Made by a program: the position numbers and the translations under genes. This document shows positions 49,659 through 62,455 of a DNA stretch of 64,000 nucleotides, piece by piece (position 1 is the first letter of the stretch; each line of letters begins with the position of its first letter). The notes beneath the pieces were generated by a model. It was not told where the DNA came from, searched no databases, and worked only from the letters and a program-made list of their open reading frames with translations. This stretch comes from Bifidobacterium coryneforme (lineage in GTDB: Bacteria > Actinomycetota > Actinomycetes > Actinomycetales > Bifidobacteriaceae), in contig NZ_CP007287.1 in the NCBI RefSeq assembly GCF_000737865.1, positions 1,268,252 to 1,332,251 of the forward strand. The letters run 5' to 3'.

Positions 49659-51473
49659 TCAGCCCAGGGTGGCAATCCTGTCCATGATGACCTGGGCGGC
49701 CTGATCAACAGGCACTGAGACCGAGTCGGAACCGTCGCGATTGCGGATTTCAATGGTCCCGTTCTCTATGGTGTCACGGCCGGCAATGGCGACCAGAGGC
49801 ACACCAATCAGCTCGGAATCCTTGAACTTGACCCCGGGCGATACCTTGGGGCGATCGTCGTAGAGCACCTCAACCCCTTGCTCCTCCAGCTGGGAGACCA
49901 GTCCTTCGGCGGCCTGGAAGGCCTCCTCCTTCTTACCTGTAGCCAGCACGTGGACCGCTGCCGGGGCCACCGCCAGGGGCCAGGCCAGCCCCCGCTCGTC
50001 GTGGTGCATCTCGGCGATGCAGGCCAGGACCCGCGAGATCCCTATGCCGTAGCAGCCCATCCACACAGGGACCGCCTTGCCGTTCTGATCCAGGACCTTG
50101 AGGTCCAGGGCCTGGGAGTACTTGAGCCCCAGCTGGAAGACCTGTCCAATCTCCACCCCCCGCTCAAAGCTCAGAGGACCCGAACCGTCCGGACTCATGT
50201 CGCCATGACGGACCTCCGCCGCCTCGACCACACCGTCAGCCTGGAAGTCGCGCCCGTAGACGGCATGAACAAGGTGCTTCCCCTCAACATCGGCCCCGGT
50301 TGCCCATTCGGAACCGGAAGCCACATGGGCATCAATCAGATACCTCACATGGGCGGCGGACTCGGTGTCATCACGCTGCGGTCCCAAGACTCTGGGTCCG
50401 ATGTATCCCTTGACGAATTCCGGATGGGATGCCAGGTCGACCTCGTTGGCCTCCTCGATTTCCGCCGGGGCGAATTGCGCTTCAAGCCGCTTCATATCGA
50501 CCTTACGGTCTCCGGGCAGACCTATCGCCACAAGCTCCCGCCATCCGTCAGGATGGTCATCATCGGCCGGATGCCTGACGGCGATGATCAGATTCTTCAG
50601 GGTGTCCTCGGCGGTCCACTCGCGCCCATCACTGCGGGGATGGAGTTCGTTCAGCCGGCCCACCATGCTCTCGATGGTCTTGGAATCAGGCGTATCCACT
50701 TCCGCCACATCAGGGGTGGCCGAGAAGTCGATCCCCTCGGGCTCGGGCGTGGTCAACGCCTCAACATTCCAGGCCTTCCCCGAAGGAGCCAGGGCGAAGG
50801 TGTCCTCGCCGATGGGCAGAGGGGCGAGGAACTCCTCGGACTGGGATCCGCCCATGGGACCGGAGACGGCATGGACAATCACGTAGTCCACGCCCAGCCG
50901 CTTGAAGATGCGTTCATACGCCCCACGTTCGTCCTGGTAGGCCTTCTGCAGCCCCTCCTCATCCATCGTGAAGGAGTAGGCATCCTTCATAACGAACTCA
51001 CGGCCACGAATCAGCCCTGCGCGTGGACGGAACTCGTCACGGTACTTGGTCTGAATCTGGTAGAGGGCCACGGGAAGGTCCTTGTACGAGGAGTACATGT
51101 CCTTGACCAGGAGGGTGAACATCTCCTCGTGGGTGGGAGCTAGGAGGTAATCGGCCCCGTGCCTGTCCTGGAGGCGGAAGAGGTTCTCGCCGTACTCCTC
51201 CCAGCGATGGGTGGCCTCGTACGGCTCTCGCGGCAGGAGGGCCGGGAAGTGGACCTCCTGTGCCCCGATTCCATTGATCTCCTCACGGACAACATCCTGG
51301 ACCTTTTCGAGCACCTTCAGTCCCAAGGGGAGCCAGGTGAAGATGCCGGGCGCGACCTTGCGCACGTATCCCGCCCTCTGCAGGAGTTTGGCCGAGTCCA
51401 CATCGGCATCGGCGGGGTCCTCGCGAAGGGTCCTCAGGAACAGTGTTGACATGCGCATGGCTTTGGTTTTCAT
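49659..51473 (-). CDS. proS: Prolyl-tRNA synthetase
   Basis: Charges tRNA-Pro. About 604 aa, the bacterial type with an inserted editing domain between class II motifs 2 and 3. Motif 1 and its surroundings read [21 protein letters not shown], motif 2 [19 protein letters not shown], motif 3 [14 protein letters not shown], and the anticodon-binding domain is C-terminal. The exact start is uncertain: ATGs at 51473, 51458 and 51452 are all in frame, and the last ([13 protein letters not shown]) matches homologues. No T-box was recognised upstream. Confidence 0.96.
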   Translation of the reverse strand: MKTKAMRMSTLFLRTLREDPADADVDSAKLLQRAGYVRKVAPGIFTWLPLGLKVLEKVQDVVREEINGIGAQEVHFPALLPREPYEATHRWEEYGENLFRLQDRHGADYLLAPTHEEMFTLLVKDMYSSYKDLPVALYQIQTKYRDEFRPRAGLIRGREFVMKDAYSFTMDEEGLQKAYQDERGAYERIFKRLGVDYVIVHAVSGPMGGSQSEEFLAPLPIGEDTFALAPSGKAWNVEALTTPEPEGIDFSATPDVAEVDTPDSKTIESMVGRLNELHPRSDGREWTAEDTLKNLIIAVRHPADDDHPDGWRELVAIGLPGDRKVDMKRLEAQFAPAEIEEANEVDLASHPEFVKGYIGPRVLGPQRDDTESAAHVRYLIDAHVASGSEWATGADVEGKHLVHAVYGRDFQADGVVEAAEVRHGDMSPDGSGPLSFERGVEIGQVFQLGLKYSQALDLKVLDQNGKAVPVWMGCYGIGISRVLACIAEMHHDERGLAWPLAVAPAAVHVLATGKKEEAFQAAEGLVSQLEEQGVEVLYDDRPKVSPGVKFKDSELIGVPLVAIAGRDTIENGTIEIRNRDGSDSVSVPVDQAAQVIMDRIATLG

Positions 51474-51594
51474 ATCCTCAAAGATATTCGCGCAAAGGGA
51501 CATACCCCTTCGAATATAAGCCTCATCTGCACAGCAACCCGGAACAACTCCGCATTCCCGCCCACCCTTGAATCAGGAAAGCTGCGGCATCGGG

Positions 51595-53001
51595 TCAGAA
51601 GAGCTGGTCCTGGGAGAACTCATCCTCAGGAGCCTGACCGACCGCCCGCTTGGTGAAGGACCGGGCACCCTCATCCTCCAGCCGGGCACAGGCGGCCTTG
51701 GAATTGGCTCTGAGGTCCGCGTCCAGGACAACGGCATCCGGTGAAACCAGGAAGGCGTGTTCATTGATGCCAGCCAGGTATAACCCATCCAGACCCTCCA
51801 CACGAGAGAGCGCCACATACCCCATACCGGGGGCGAAAGTGCGTCTGAGGTCCATGACTGCCCGGTCAAGGGTCATACCCTGGGACTTGTGGATGGTGAT
51901 TCCCCAGGCGCACCTCAGGGGAACCTGGTTGACGGCGGCCAGAACCGTGTCCCCGTCCATGGTCTCCCAAGCCGCCGGCTTCATCGTGACTTCGTTCCCG
52001 TTCTGGAAGGACACAATCGGCCAGCCCCCCTTGGCCTGGCTGGTGAACCCCTTTACCGTGCCTATCGAACCATTGACATACTGATGATCCTGGTCATTGC
52101 GCAGGGCCATGACCGCAGCTCCGGTCTTCAGCGTCAGGTCATCCGGGGCCAACATATTCTTCTTCAACCGCTCGACCAGCTTGGTTTCACCCCGCGATGT
52201 GGCCTCGTAGTGATGGGCCTCCTCGCCTATGGCCGCCAGACGCTGATCGTTGAGGGCATCGGCCTGCCTGTTGACAGGGAAGAGATGCACCGCCACCGTG
52301 CCTGGCGCCGGTACTGCACCCACCCGTGTGGCAAGGACATCATGGTCCTCCTGGGTGACCCCGCCCTCCCTGATGTCGGTCAGCACGGTCAGCAACTGCC
52401 CATCATCCTGACGGTGCTGTTCCGTCAGATAGCAAACGACCGGATCAAGGTCGTTCCAGACCAGGGATTCCGTGACGAACCCCTCCGGGTCCTTACCCGT
52501 CTGGGCGTAACGCTCCCGCGATACCTGGAATTCAGGCCCGGGAATCATTCCACCCACATGGTTGGGCCGGGTCACCGGCGGCAATTGGAAGAAGTCCCCT
52601 GAAAGAACCACCTGGATTCCCCCGAATGGTTCGGGGCTGTGGCGAACGGCCCTACAGGCCTGGTCCACCATGTCAAAAAGCCAGGCGTGCATCATGGAGA
52701 CCTCGTCGATGACCAGGATGTCGGTTCCTTCGATCTGCCGACCGCGCCGGGTCTTGATGCGGCGCAACAGAGACTCCGTCATGGAGGTGGAGATGCCCAC
52801 CCCGCTCCAGGAGTGGATGGTCTGACCATTGATGTGGGTGGCCGCTATGCCCGTCGAGGCGGTCACGGATACGGCCGCCCCGTTCTTGCGGGCCTGGCTG
52901 ACGAACTCGTTCAGAACATAGGTCTTGCCCGCCCCGGGGGCACCGGTGAGGAAGACGTTGGCCCCCGCGTTCAATATGGTCAGGGCTTCGGATTGCTGCA
53001 T
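51595..53001 (-). CDS. PIF1-like ATP-dependent DNA helicase
   Basis: 468 aa, superfamily 1B. Walker A is LTGAPGAGKTYVLN, motif Ia SVTASTGIAATHI, Walker B ILVIDEVSMM, motif III LSGDFFQLPPV, and the C-terminal motifs include AWGITIHKSQGMTLDRAV and YVALSRVEGLDGLYL. PIF1 helicases unwind DNA 5'-3' and resolve G-quadruplexes and stalled forks. The gene follows orn by 60 bp on the same strand. Confidence 0.92.
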   Translation of the reverse strand: MQQSEALTILNAGANVFLTGAPGAGKTYVLNEFVSQARKNGAAVSVTASTGIAATHINGQTIHSWSGVGISTSMTESLLRRIKTRRGRQIEGTDILVIDEVSMMHAWLFDMVDQACRAVRHSPEPFGGIQVVLSGDFFQLPPVTRPNHVGGMIPGPEFQVSRERYAQTGKDPEGFVTESLVWNDLDPVVCYLTEQHRQDDGQLLTVLTDIREGGVTQEDHDVLATRVGAVPAPGTVAVHLFPVNRQADALNDQRLAAIGEEAHHYEATSRGETKLVERLKKNMLAPDDLTLKTGAAVMALRNDQDHQYVNGSIGTVKGFTSQAKGGWPIVSFQNGNEVTMKPAAWETMDGDTVLAAVNQVPLRCAWGITIHKSQGMTLDRAVMDLRRTFAPGMGYVALSRVEGLDGLYLAGINEHAFLVSPDAVVLDADLRANSKAACARLEDEGARSFTKRAVGQAPEDEFSQDQLF

Positions 53002-53061
53002 GTCTCCATGGTGCCACGCCTGAGGTACATGGGTCGTACCCGGACTCGGACAGAACTGTGG

Positions 53062-53763
53062 TCAGTAGTCGGTCTTCTCGGGACTGCCAGCGTCCTCGAT
53101 CGGGTTGCCGGACTCTTCGTAATGCCGGAGCAGGCTGGTCCGCTCGATCTCCGCCGCGCCGTCCTTGGACCGGGCTGCATCCGGGCCGGGAGCGGGTGTG
53201 AAGAACATGGAACGGTAGTACCGCAACTCGTCCATGGACTCGATGATGTCGGCCAGGGCCCTGTGACCACCGTGTTTGGCCGGCTTGTTCTTGTAGACAT
53301 CGGGATACCAGCGGCGCGACAACTCCTTCAAGGTACTGACGTCGATGACCCTGTAGTGCAGCAACCCCATCAGGTCGGGCATGTACCGGTCTAGGAACTT
53401 CTTGTCGGAGCCTACCGAGTTCCCCGCCAGATGGGCCTTGCCGTGCTCGGGAAGGAAGGGGGTGATGTACTCGATGACCTGGCGCTGGGCCTCGTCCAGG
53501 GTCAGACCGGTCTTCATCTCCTCGATCAGCCCGGAAGAGGTGTGCATGTGTCTGACGAAGTCATCCATATGGTCCAGGGCCGACTGGGAGGGCTTGATGA
53601 CCAGGTCGATGCCCTTGTCCAGGACTTTCATGTTGAAGTCGGTGGGAACCACGGAGACCTCGCACAGCTCGTCATGGAAGATATCCAGACCGGTCATCTC
53701 GCAATCAATCCAGATCATGCGGGATTCCTCGGCACTGAAGGTCAGATCATTCTTGTCGCTCAT
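53062..53763 (-). CDS. orn: Oligoribonuclease
   Basis: 3'-5' exoribonuclease that degrades nano-RNAs and pGpG. 233 aa; the DEDDh residues are in [10 protein letters not shown] (Asp, Glu), [18 protein letters not shown] (Asp) and [14 protein letters not shown] (His, Asp). The last ~35 residues (rich in Ala, Pro, Asp, Glu) extend beyond the usual 180-200 aa. AAAGGTGAG precedes ATG 53763. The 250-bp gap to guaB contains the guaB terminator and no further gene. Confidence 0.95.
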   Translation of the reverse strand: MSDKNDLTFSAEESRMIWIDCEMTGLDIFHDELCEVSVVPTDFNMKVLDKGIDLVIKPSQSALDHMDDFVRHMHTSSGLIEEMKTGLTLDEAQRQVIEYITPFLPEHGKAHLAGNSVGSDKKFLDRYMPDLMGLLHYRVIDVSTLKELSRRWYPDVYKNKPAKHGGHRALADIIESMDELRYYRSMFFTPAPGPDAARSKDGAAEIERTSLLRHYEESGNPIEDAGSPEKTDY

Positions 53764-53954
53764 CTGCTCACCTTTCAGACCCGGATGGCATCCCGGGTCA
53801 CTCCTTCCGCCGCCTTGGACGGAACATTTCAAGATACCGCCAGGACATGACCGGAAACGGATTTCCTGCGGCGATTCCATTTTTCCCGGCAATACCTACG
53901 CGTCACGGAATCCGCAACGCCGGAAATCGACCAGATGGATGCACGGTTATGCAA

Positions 53955-53988
53955 AACGGCGCAGGACCACCTAAGGTCCTGCGCCGTT
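53955..53988 (-). terminator. Terminator of guaB
   Basis: A perfect 14-bp stem (AACGGCGCAGGACC / GGTCCTGCGCCGTT) with a 6-nt loop is followed on the minus strand by TTTTGC. It lies 25 bp after the guaB stop. Confidence 0.9.
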
Positions 53989-54013
53989 CATCTCCGGAGT
54001 GGAAATGCGTCAC

Positions 54014-55570
<1,557 letters not shown>

Positions 55571-55597
55571 CTACAGACCCTGGTTGACCGGGAATAC

Positions 55598-56776
55598 TCA
55601 GTCTTCCCGGTCCGAATCATCATGACGAACAAGGTCCCCGGCATGACCGGCCCCTTGCGCCTTGAGGCGGGCGTTTTCCTGCCGGATTTCAGGAATGCGC
55701 CTGCGGTAATAGGGATACAGGGTGGCAAAGGTCAGAATGAGTGTGGCAATCAGGAAGCCTATGCCCACATAGAGCGGACGATAGAAGAGGATGAAGAGGG
55801 ACCCGAACGATATCAGTGCCGCCCAGCCCCAGAGAATCAGGACGGCGGAGCGGACGGAATGACCGATGCGCAGCATCCTGTGGTGAAGGTGCATCCGGTC
55901 GGGATGCATGGGCGACTGACCGTGACTGAGTCTGCGGACAATGGCCAGGCACATATCGAGCACCGGCAGGAAGAGGACCAGGATGGGCAGGAGGATGGGC
56001 ATGAAGGCCGGCAGATAGATGCTGGTATGGATGGTGGCTGGATCCAGACGACCGGTGACCACGATGGAGGCGCAGGTGATCAGGTATCCCAGAAGCATGG
56101 ACCCCGAGTCTCCCATGAAAAGCTTGGCGGGGTGCCAATTGTGGAGGAGGAATCCCACGCAGGTCCCCACCATGGCAACATCGATCAGGGTGGCCAGGGA
56201 GGCATAGTCCGGCGAGATACGGGCGATGATGTAAGAGTAGATGGCGAAGGCGATGCCACCGATGGCCACAATCCCCGCCGCCAGGCCGTCCAGACCGTCC
56301 ACGAAATTCACGGCATTGATGGAGGCCACAATCAGGAAGGCCGTGATGGCCATGGAAAGGCTGGGCGAGGCTGCCACCAGGGAGCCCAGCGGAAGGGAGA
56401 TGATCTGCACCCCTCCCCAGGAGACGAATACCGATATGAGCAGCTGACCAGCCAGCTTCAGCATCCAGTCCAGGTCCCATAGATCATCGGCCATGCCCAG
56501 CAGGCAGATGGCTACGGCCCCGCCGAGGATGACCCAGGCCTGGTGGCCGGTCTGGAAGAGACCCGTAATGAACGGTATTCGCGAGGCAAAGAACATGGCG
56601 ACGGCAAACCCGATCAGCATGCCCAGGCCACCCAATCTGGGTGTCGGAACCGTATGCACATCGCGAGCGCGGACCTCCCCCACCGCTCCGATACGGATGG
56701 CGATGTGCCGAACCATGGGCATGACCAGCCAGGTGGCCCCGCCAGCGATTGCAGCGATGAACAGATAGACCCTCAT
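55598..56776 (-). CDS. WecA/TagO-type undecaprenyl-phosphate GlcNAc-1-phosphate transferase
   Basis: 392 aa polyprenyl-phosphate sugar-1-phosphate transferase with about eleven membrane helices. The active-site motifs are GMADDLWDLDW (Asp pair), NAVNFVDGLDGLAAG, GFLLHNWHPAKLFMGDSGSMLLG, and the cytoplasmic HPDRMHLHHRMLRIG typical of WecA/TagO and unlike MraY. It starts cell-wall glycopolymer or exopolysaccharide synthesis. The start overlaps the end of the sua5 gene by four bases (ATGA), and the gene is last in the rpmE-prfA-prmC-sua5 series. Confidence 0.92.
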   Translation of the reverse strand: MRVYLFIAAIAGGATWLVMPMVRHIAIRIGAVGEVRARDVHTVPTPRLGGLGMLIGFAVAMFFASRIPFITGLFQTGHQAWVILGGAVAICLLGMADDLWDLDWMLKLAGQLLISVFVSWGGVQIISLPLGSLVAASPSLSMAITAFLIVASINAVNFVDGLDGLAAGIVAIGGIAFAIYSYIIARISPDYASLATLIDVAMVGTCVGFLLHNWHPAKLFMGDSGSMLLGYLITCASIVVTGRLDPATIHTSIYLPAFMPILLPILVLFLPVLDMCLAIVRRLSHGQSPMHPDRMHLHHRMLRIGHSVRSAVLILWGWAALISFGSLFILFYRPLYVGIGFLIATLILTFATLYPYYRRRIPEIRQENARLKAQGAGHAGDLVRHDDSDRED

Positions 56777-57432
56777 GCCCGACCGCCTTCCGCAGCGACT
56801 TCCCTGATGACCTTGCGCAGGGCCGCCTGGTCAATCACTCCCTGACGAAGGATGCGTATGCCCTCGGGATCGTCGGCATCCGCCTCAACGACCGTGCTGG
56901 CCACCGAACCGGGGGTCGGCCCACCATCCAGGTAGCACGCAACCGAGTCCCCCAACTGTTCGCGGGCCTCTTCAGCGGTGCGGACACTGGGGTTGCCGGA
57001 CCTGTTGGCGCTGGAAGCGGCCAGGGGCCCGGTCATCCCAAGGAGGGAGCGGCACACGTCGGAATCAGGCACCCTTACGGCCTGTGTCCTGCAATCCGAT
57101 TCCTGGCGGGGGGTGCAGAGCCCACACCCCTCCCCGACCAGGCAAATCGGCGAAAATGGACCAGGCAGAAAGCGGTCGGCCAGGATATCCAAGGGACTGG
57201 GCAGGCTCAGCTTCAGGGCGGGTATGGCCTCGACGGAATCGAGCAGCACCTGTATCGACTTGGTTCTTGCCCGCTGCTTGGCAGCGAAGAGTCTGGCAAT
57301 GGCCTGGTCGTTGCAGGGGTCGCAGACGATGCCGTAGACCGTATCCGTCGGGACAACCGCCAATTCCCCCCTGCCGATGACCTCTGCCAGACGCAGCAAG
57401 GAATCATGGCTGCAATCCAGCACCTGACTCAT
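56773..57432 (-). CDS. L-threonylcarbamoyladenylate synthase (Sua5/YrdC/YwlC)
   Basis: Makes threonylcarbamoyl-AMP for the t6A modification of tRNA. 219 aa. The YrdC fold motifs are VVPTDTVYGIVCDPCN, RLFAAKQRARTKSIQVLL, FLPGPFSPI and GPLAASSANRSGNPSV. ATG 57432 (MSQVLDCSH) is used; AAAGGG lies upstream. It is located downstream of prmC, as in many actinobacteria. Confidence 0.93.
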   Translation of the reverse strand: MSQVLDCSHDSLLRLAEVIGRGELAVVPTDTVYGIVCDPCNDQAIARLFAAKQRARTKSIQVLLDSVEAIPALKLSLPSPLDILADRFLPGPFSPICLVGEGCGLCTPRQESDCRTQAVRVPDSDVCRSLLGMTGPLAASSANRSGNPSVRTAEEAREQLGDSVACYLDGGPTPGSVASTVVEADADDPEGIRILRQGVIDQAALRKVIREVAAEGGRA

Positions 57433-57556
57433 CCGATTCACTGCCCTTTCCGCTTCTGCCGACCAATCGGCACACCACAAATCCACCGCCCGTCGAAGGG
57501 CGATCTCGGTCGTACCTCACTATTGTGCCCCATGGTCAGGGCCGTTGCCAGTCCAA

Positions 57557-58492
57557 TCATATGACCTGAGCCAGGAGATACCGATCCAGACCGGCGAGGT
57601 CCTGCCCTGTTGAGACATTCACGTACCCAGCCTGCCTGGCAATACTGCGCAGTGCCCTCCCCTGGCTGCAGTCGTGCTCCATGACCAGAAGGCCCCCGGG
57701 GCGGAGCAGATCCGCCGACCGCCTGATGATGCCCTCCGGTATCAGGCATCCATCGGGAGAGCCTCCGTATAGGGCCAGTGCCGGGTCCCAGTCCCTGACC
57801 TCAGGCTGGGTGGGCACCCGATCCATGGGGATGTATGGGGGGTTGCTGATGACCAGGTCAACACGACCGTCAAGTTCGGCGAGCACCGTCCCGCTGGTGG
57901 CATCACCGTGAACCAGGTGATATGAAGAGCCGGACCGAGCGAGGGCCTCAGACTGTGCATCAGCATTCCTGCGGGTCCAGACAGCCGCTTCATCCGAAGC
58001 CTCCACAGCCCAGACCCGGGCCCCGCCGACCTCGGTGGCGACCGAAAGTCCCACAGCCCCACTGCCGGCACAGAGATCGACCACTACCGGTTCCGACAAC
58101 CCCTGGGCGGCAATCCAATCCAATCCCGCCTGGACCACGGTCTCGGTCTCGGGCCTGGGAATGAAAACGCCTGGCCCCACGGCCAAGTCAAGCATCCTGA
58201 ATGCCGTATGGCCGAGGATGTACTGAAGAGGCTCACGTTCAGACCGCCTCTGCAACCAGCTGCGGTAGTCCCCTAGAGCCTGCGCCGCGTTCCTTGTCGG
58301 GACTGCCAGCTGGTCAAGGTCCCACCCGAGCAGAAGTCCCTTGTCGAGATCGTGCAGGTCCACACCGGCAGCTTCGGCAAGGAGAATCCTGGCATCGTGC
58401 TCGGCAGCCTCCAAACCGGCGGCGCGGAGCATGCTGCGCCCTTCCTGTATCAGGGCTGGGAGGCCCTGGGGGTCGCCGCCTGCGGAAGTCAC
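57557..58492 (-). CDS. prmC: Peptide chain release factor N5-glutamine methyltransferase
   Basis: Methylates the Gln of the GGQ motif in RF1 and RF2. 311 aa. The N-terminal helical domain is followed by FIPRPETETVVQ, the SAM-binding VVDLCAGSGAVGLSVA and the catalytic LVISNPPYIP. The GTG start overlaps the prfA stop by four bases; an internal ATG at 58432 has a better ribosome site (GGAAGGG). The pairing with prfA fits its substrate. Confidence 0.95.
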   Translation of the reverse strand: MTSAGGDPQGLPALIQEGRSMLRAAGLEAAEHDARILLAEAAGVDLHDLDKGLLLGWDLDQLAVPTRNAAQALGDYRSWLQRRSEREPLQYILGHTAFRMLDLAVGPGVFIPRPETETVVQAGLDWIAAQGLSEPVVVDLCAGSGAVGLSVATEVGGARVWAVEASDEAAVWTRRNADAQSEALARSGSSYHLVHGDATSGTVLAELDGRVDLVISNPPYIPMDRVPTQPEVRDWDPALALYGGSPDGCLIPEGIIRRSADLLRPGGLLVMEHDCSQGRALRSIARQAGYVNVSTGQDLAGLDRYLLAQVI

Positions 58493-59577
58493 TCCTGGGA
58501 GGCCATTCTCTGGGCCTCATCGGCCTGGATATCCGAATCGATGACGGCCTGGAGATCCCCGTCCAGCACCTGCTCCAGGTTATAGGCCTTGTACCCGGTA
58601 CGGTGATCGACAATCCTGCTCTCTGGGAAGTTGTAGGTCCGAATCCGCTCGGACCGGTCCAGGGAGCGCACCTGGGAGTGGCGCATGTCGGCCGCCTGGG
58701 CGGCCTCCTCCTCATGCTTCATGGCCAGGAGCCGGGACTTGAGCACCCGCAGGGCCGCCTGACGGTTCTGTATCTGCGACTTCTCGTCCTGCATGGAGAC
58801 CACGATTCCGGTGGGAATATGGGTCATGCGGACGGCGGAATATGTCGTGTTGACGGACTGACCGCCCGGCCCCGAACTCATGAAGATATCAATCTTCAGG
58901 TCCTTGGGGTCGATCTGAATCTCGTCATCGTCCTCGTCGGCCTCGGGAAAGACAATCACACCTGCCGCCGAGGTCTGGATCCGCCCCTGGGACTCGGTAA
59001 CGGGGATACGCTGGACGCGGTGGACCCCGCCCTCGTACTTCATGGAGGCCCACACCCCATCGGCAGGGGCCACCTGTCCCCTGGCACGGATAGCCATTTC
59101 GGCGTCCTTGACCCCACCCAGTTCGGTGCGGTTCTCATTCATGATTTCAGTGGACCATCCGCGCTTTTCGGCATAGCGGATGTACATACGCATCAGATCT
59201 CCAGCGAAGAGGGCGGCCTCCTCGCCACCGGTTCCGGCCTTGATCTCCATGATGGCATCCCGGGAGTCATCGGGATCGCGCGGAATCAGGGCAGTCCGCA
59301 GGCGTTCCCGGGCGGCGGGAATCCGGTCGGCCAGGTCCTTGGCCTCCTGGGCGAACTCCGGGTCTTCACCAGCCATGGTCTGGGCGGCTTCATGGTCTTC
59401 GAGAAGACCCTTATATCTGCGATATGCCTCGACGATAGGTGCAAGCTCGGAATGGCGACGCCCCAGCTTACGAATCTGGGCCGGATCCGAAGCCGCCTCG
59501 GGCTGGCTCATCTGATGCTCCAGGCGTTGGTACTCCTCCAGGGCGACCTTGGCCGCCGGGAACTCTTCATCACTCAT
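58489..59577 (-). CDS. prfA: Peptide chain release factor 1
   Basis: Terminates translation at UAA and UAG. 362 aa. The codon-recognition loop contains the PVT tripeptide in QRIPVTESQGRIQTSA, and the catalytic GGQ lies in [20 protein letters not shown] 59577 is chosen (MSDEEFPAAK); AGGA lies 4 nt upstream. It is followed directly by its methyltransferase prmC. Confidence 0.97.
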   Translation of the reverse strand: MSDEEFPAAKVALEEYQRLEHQMSQPEAASDPAQIRKLGRRHSELAPIVEAYRRYKGLLEDHEAAQTMAGEDPEFAQEAKDLADRIPAARERLRTALIPRDPDDSRDAIMEIKAGTGGEEAALFAGDLMRMYIRYAEKRGWSTEIMNENRTELGGVKDAEMAIRARGQVAPADGVWASMKYEGGVHRVQRIPVTESQGRIQTSAAGVIVFPEADEDDDEIQIDPKDLKIDIFMSSGPGGQSVNTTYSAVRMTHIPTGIVVSMQDEKSQIQNRQAALRVLKSRLLAMKHEEEAAQAADMRHSQVRSLDRSERIRTYNFPESRIVDHRTGYKAYNLEQVLDGDLQAVIDSDIQADEAQRMASQE

Positions 59578-59612
59578 CGAATCCTGCCCTCTCTGGCCGA
59601 TTTGCATAGAAA

Positions 59613-59664
59613 AACGCCAGTTCCAAACCGGGCATAGCAGACGACCCGGGTCGGGACTGGCGTT
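59613..59664 (-). terminator. Terminator of rpmE
   Basis: AACGCCAGT / ACTGGCGTT form a 9-bp outer stem around an inner GACCCGGG-type structure. On the minus strand it is followed by TTTTTC. It begins 6 nt after the rpmE stop, upstream of prfA. Confidence 0.75.
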
Positions 59665-59670
59665 GAAATG

Positions 59671-59883
59671 CTACTTGTTCTTCTTGCCGTAACGGGCTTC
59701 GAACCTTGCCACACGCCCACCGGTGTCCAGAATCTTCTGCTTGCCGGTGTAGAAGGGGTGGCAGTGCGAGCAGACATCAACCGTCATATGATCGCCAGAG
59801 GCGGTCGAACGGGTAATGAAGGTGTTGCCGCACGAGCACGTGACCTCTACGGGATGGTAATCGGGATGAATTCCCTGCTTCAT
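59671..59883 (-). CDS. rpmE: 50S ribosomal protein L31, zinc-binding form
   Basis: 70 aa. The zinc ligands are in VTCSCGN and [14 protein letters not shown], so this is the C+ (type A) L31. The start [14 protein letters not shown] is the canonical N-terminus. It is upstream of prfA on the same strand, separated by a terminator. Confidence 0.97.
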   Translation of the reverse strand: MKQGIHPDYHPVEVTCSCGNTFITRSTASGDHMTVDVCSHCHPFYTGKQKILDTGGRVARFEARYGKKNK

Positions 59884-60061
59884 ATTGGACTCCTAGGAGA
59901 CAAAGGGCACCGGGTCGCCGACCCCTATGGTCAACGTGAACCGGAACCGGAGACAATTGTAGCGCACCTTCAGGAGAACCGAACCTATTGCGCCACACGC
60001 CGAACGGCTTCCCCGAGATTCCAGTACCCCGTACCTATAATCAAACAACCAGACCACCTGA

Positions 60062-60865
<804 letters not shown>

Positions 60866-60892
60866 CTACAGGGCTGTGCAGCCCCCTGTCGC

Positions 60893-62104
60893 TCAAGCGT
60901 TGAAAACGTACCTGTCCAGACGCTCCATGGCCTCCTCGACCCGGCTCAGCGGCAGGGCGAGGTTCATGCGGACGGCACAGGGGGCCTTGAACTGCCGTCC
61001 ATCCTGGATTGCCACGCCGACATCCCAGGCTCGCTTCTCCAGCTGGTCCAGGCTGATGCCGTGGGACTCGCACCACTGCGAACAGTCCGCGAAGAGCATG
61101 TAGGTTCCCTGGGGCTTGGAAACATCCACCCCCTCGAAACGCCTGCAGATGTAGTCACACGCATAGTCCACATTTCCGGTCAGGACCTGACGCAGTTCAT
61201 CGACCCATTCCTGCCCCTCCGGCTTATAGGCTCCAATCAGGGCATGCATGGACAGGACGTTCATATCGTTGTAGTGGGCCTTGGAGCCCTTGGAGACCAC
61301 CCTGTCGCGAAGGTACTTGTTGTAGATGATGTGGTAGGAGCCCACCAGACCGGCCAGGTTGAAGGTCTTGCTTGGTGCGTAGAAAGCGGCCGTCCTGTTC
61401 CTGGCATCCTCGCTCACCGACTGGGTGGGGGTGTGCCTGTTACCGGCCAGTATGAGATCGGACCAAATCTCATCGGAGATGACCACGCAGTCGTTCTCCT
61501 TGTATACCTCCATGGCCTTCTCGATCTCCCACTTCTCCCAAACGCGCCCACAGGGGTTGTGGGGGTTGCAGAAGACAGCCACATGGATGTTGTTCTCTTT
61601 GAGCTTGCGGTCCATGTCCTCGAAGTCCATCCGCCAGACACCCTGCTCATCCTTCTTCAGGGGGCTGTGGACGATATGGTATCCGTTGTTCTCGATGCAG
61701 TTGGTGAATCCCACATAGGTCGGACTATGCAGGAGGACCTTGTCTCCAGGCGCTGCGAATGCCGTCAGGGTGGATACGACACCACCCAGAACCCCGTTCT
61801 CATAACCGATGTCTTCAGCGGTCAGACCTTCCACACCGTTACGGGCACGCTGCCAATCGATGATGGCATCGTAATACTCATCAGTCGGATCAAAGTACCC
61901 GAACGCCGGATGCTTGGCACGTTCGATTATTGCCTCCTGGACCGTGGGCACGGTCGGGAAGTTCATGTCGGCCACCCACATGGGAATCACATCGAACCCG
62001 TCCTTGGGGGGATCAGGGGCGAAACCGGGCTCCGTACCCAGCCCGTCCACCGCTATGGAATCCCTGCCATGCCTGTCCATAATCGTTGTGAAATCGTACT
62101 TCAT
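60893..62104 (-). CDS. PatB/MalY-type cystathionine beta-lyase
   Basis: PLP-dependent fold-type I C-S lyase that releases homocysteine from cystathionine or thiols from Cys conjugates. 403 aa. MWVADMNFPTVPTVQEAI is the family N-terminus; FCNPHNPCGRVW, VVISDEIWSDLI (PLP Asp) and YAPSKTFNLAGL (PLP Lys) follow, with the substrate-binding Arg in CAVRMNLALP. AAAGGA lies upstream of ATG 62104. Together with luxS it would feed homocysteine for methionine, but the two genes are not linked here. Confidence 0.92.
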   Translation of the reverse strand: MKYDFTTIMDRHGRDSIAVDGLGTEPGFAPDPPKDGFDVIPMWVADMNFPTVPTVQEAIIERAKHPAFGYFDPTDEYYDAIIDWQRARNGVEGLTAEDIGYENGVLGGVVSTLTAFAAPGDKVLLHSPTYVGFTNCIENNGYHIVHSPLKKDEQGVWRMDFEDMDRKLKENNIHVAVFCNPHNPCGRVWEKWEIEKAMEVYKENDCVVISDEIWSDLILAGNRHTPTQSVSEDARNRTAAFYAPSKTFNLAGLVGSYHIIYNKYLRDRVVSKGSKAHYNDMNVLSMHALIGAYKPEGQEWVDELRQVLTGNVDYACDYICRRFEGVDVSKPQGTYMLFADCSQWCESHGISLDQLEKRAWDVGVAIQDGRQFKAPCAVRMNLALPLSRVEEAMERLDRYVFNA

Positions 62105-62333
62105 CGTTTTCCTTTCCCTCGGATGACAGGCCGGCATCCACCAGTTGCAATCAGAGGACGGTAGCCGTCGCCGGAACGGTGTCCATCCTGAATTCTACCG
62201 GGAGCCCTCTTTACGCACACGCTCTTGATCAAAGCCCGGCCTGCCCATTCCATCTTGAACAGGTCCTGACCTCAGCAGCTTCCCCATCATGCCGGATGTC
62301 CGACCATATGAATCGGGAATGCGCCTTGCCCTT

Positions 62334-62361
62334 TTGACACCGATACGGGCGGGTGTATGCT
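62334..62361 (+). promoter_or_regulatory. Strong sigma70-type promoter with no assigned gene
   Basis: A consensus -35 box TTGACA (62334-62339) is followed after 16 bp by TATGCT (62356-62361). Transcription would start near 62368 and run rightward. No recognisable protein gene lies on the plus strand between here and the window end. Confidence 0.55.
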
Positions 62362-62455
62362 GTAAACCAGAGAATATCTCTATACGGGGGAAAACGTATA
62401 TACGATAGTTTCGCTTGAGAATCTGCCTTATGCAGAGTCTCAGTATGGAGAGCGC

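Noticed and set aside
51474-51594. T-box leader before proS
   Set aside because: The gap is only about 120 bp and no T-box sequence or terminator/antiterminator pair is visible.
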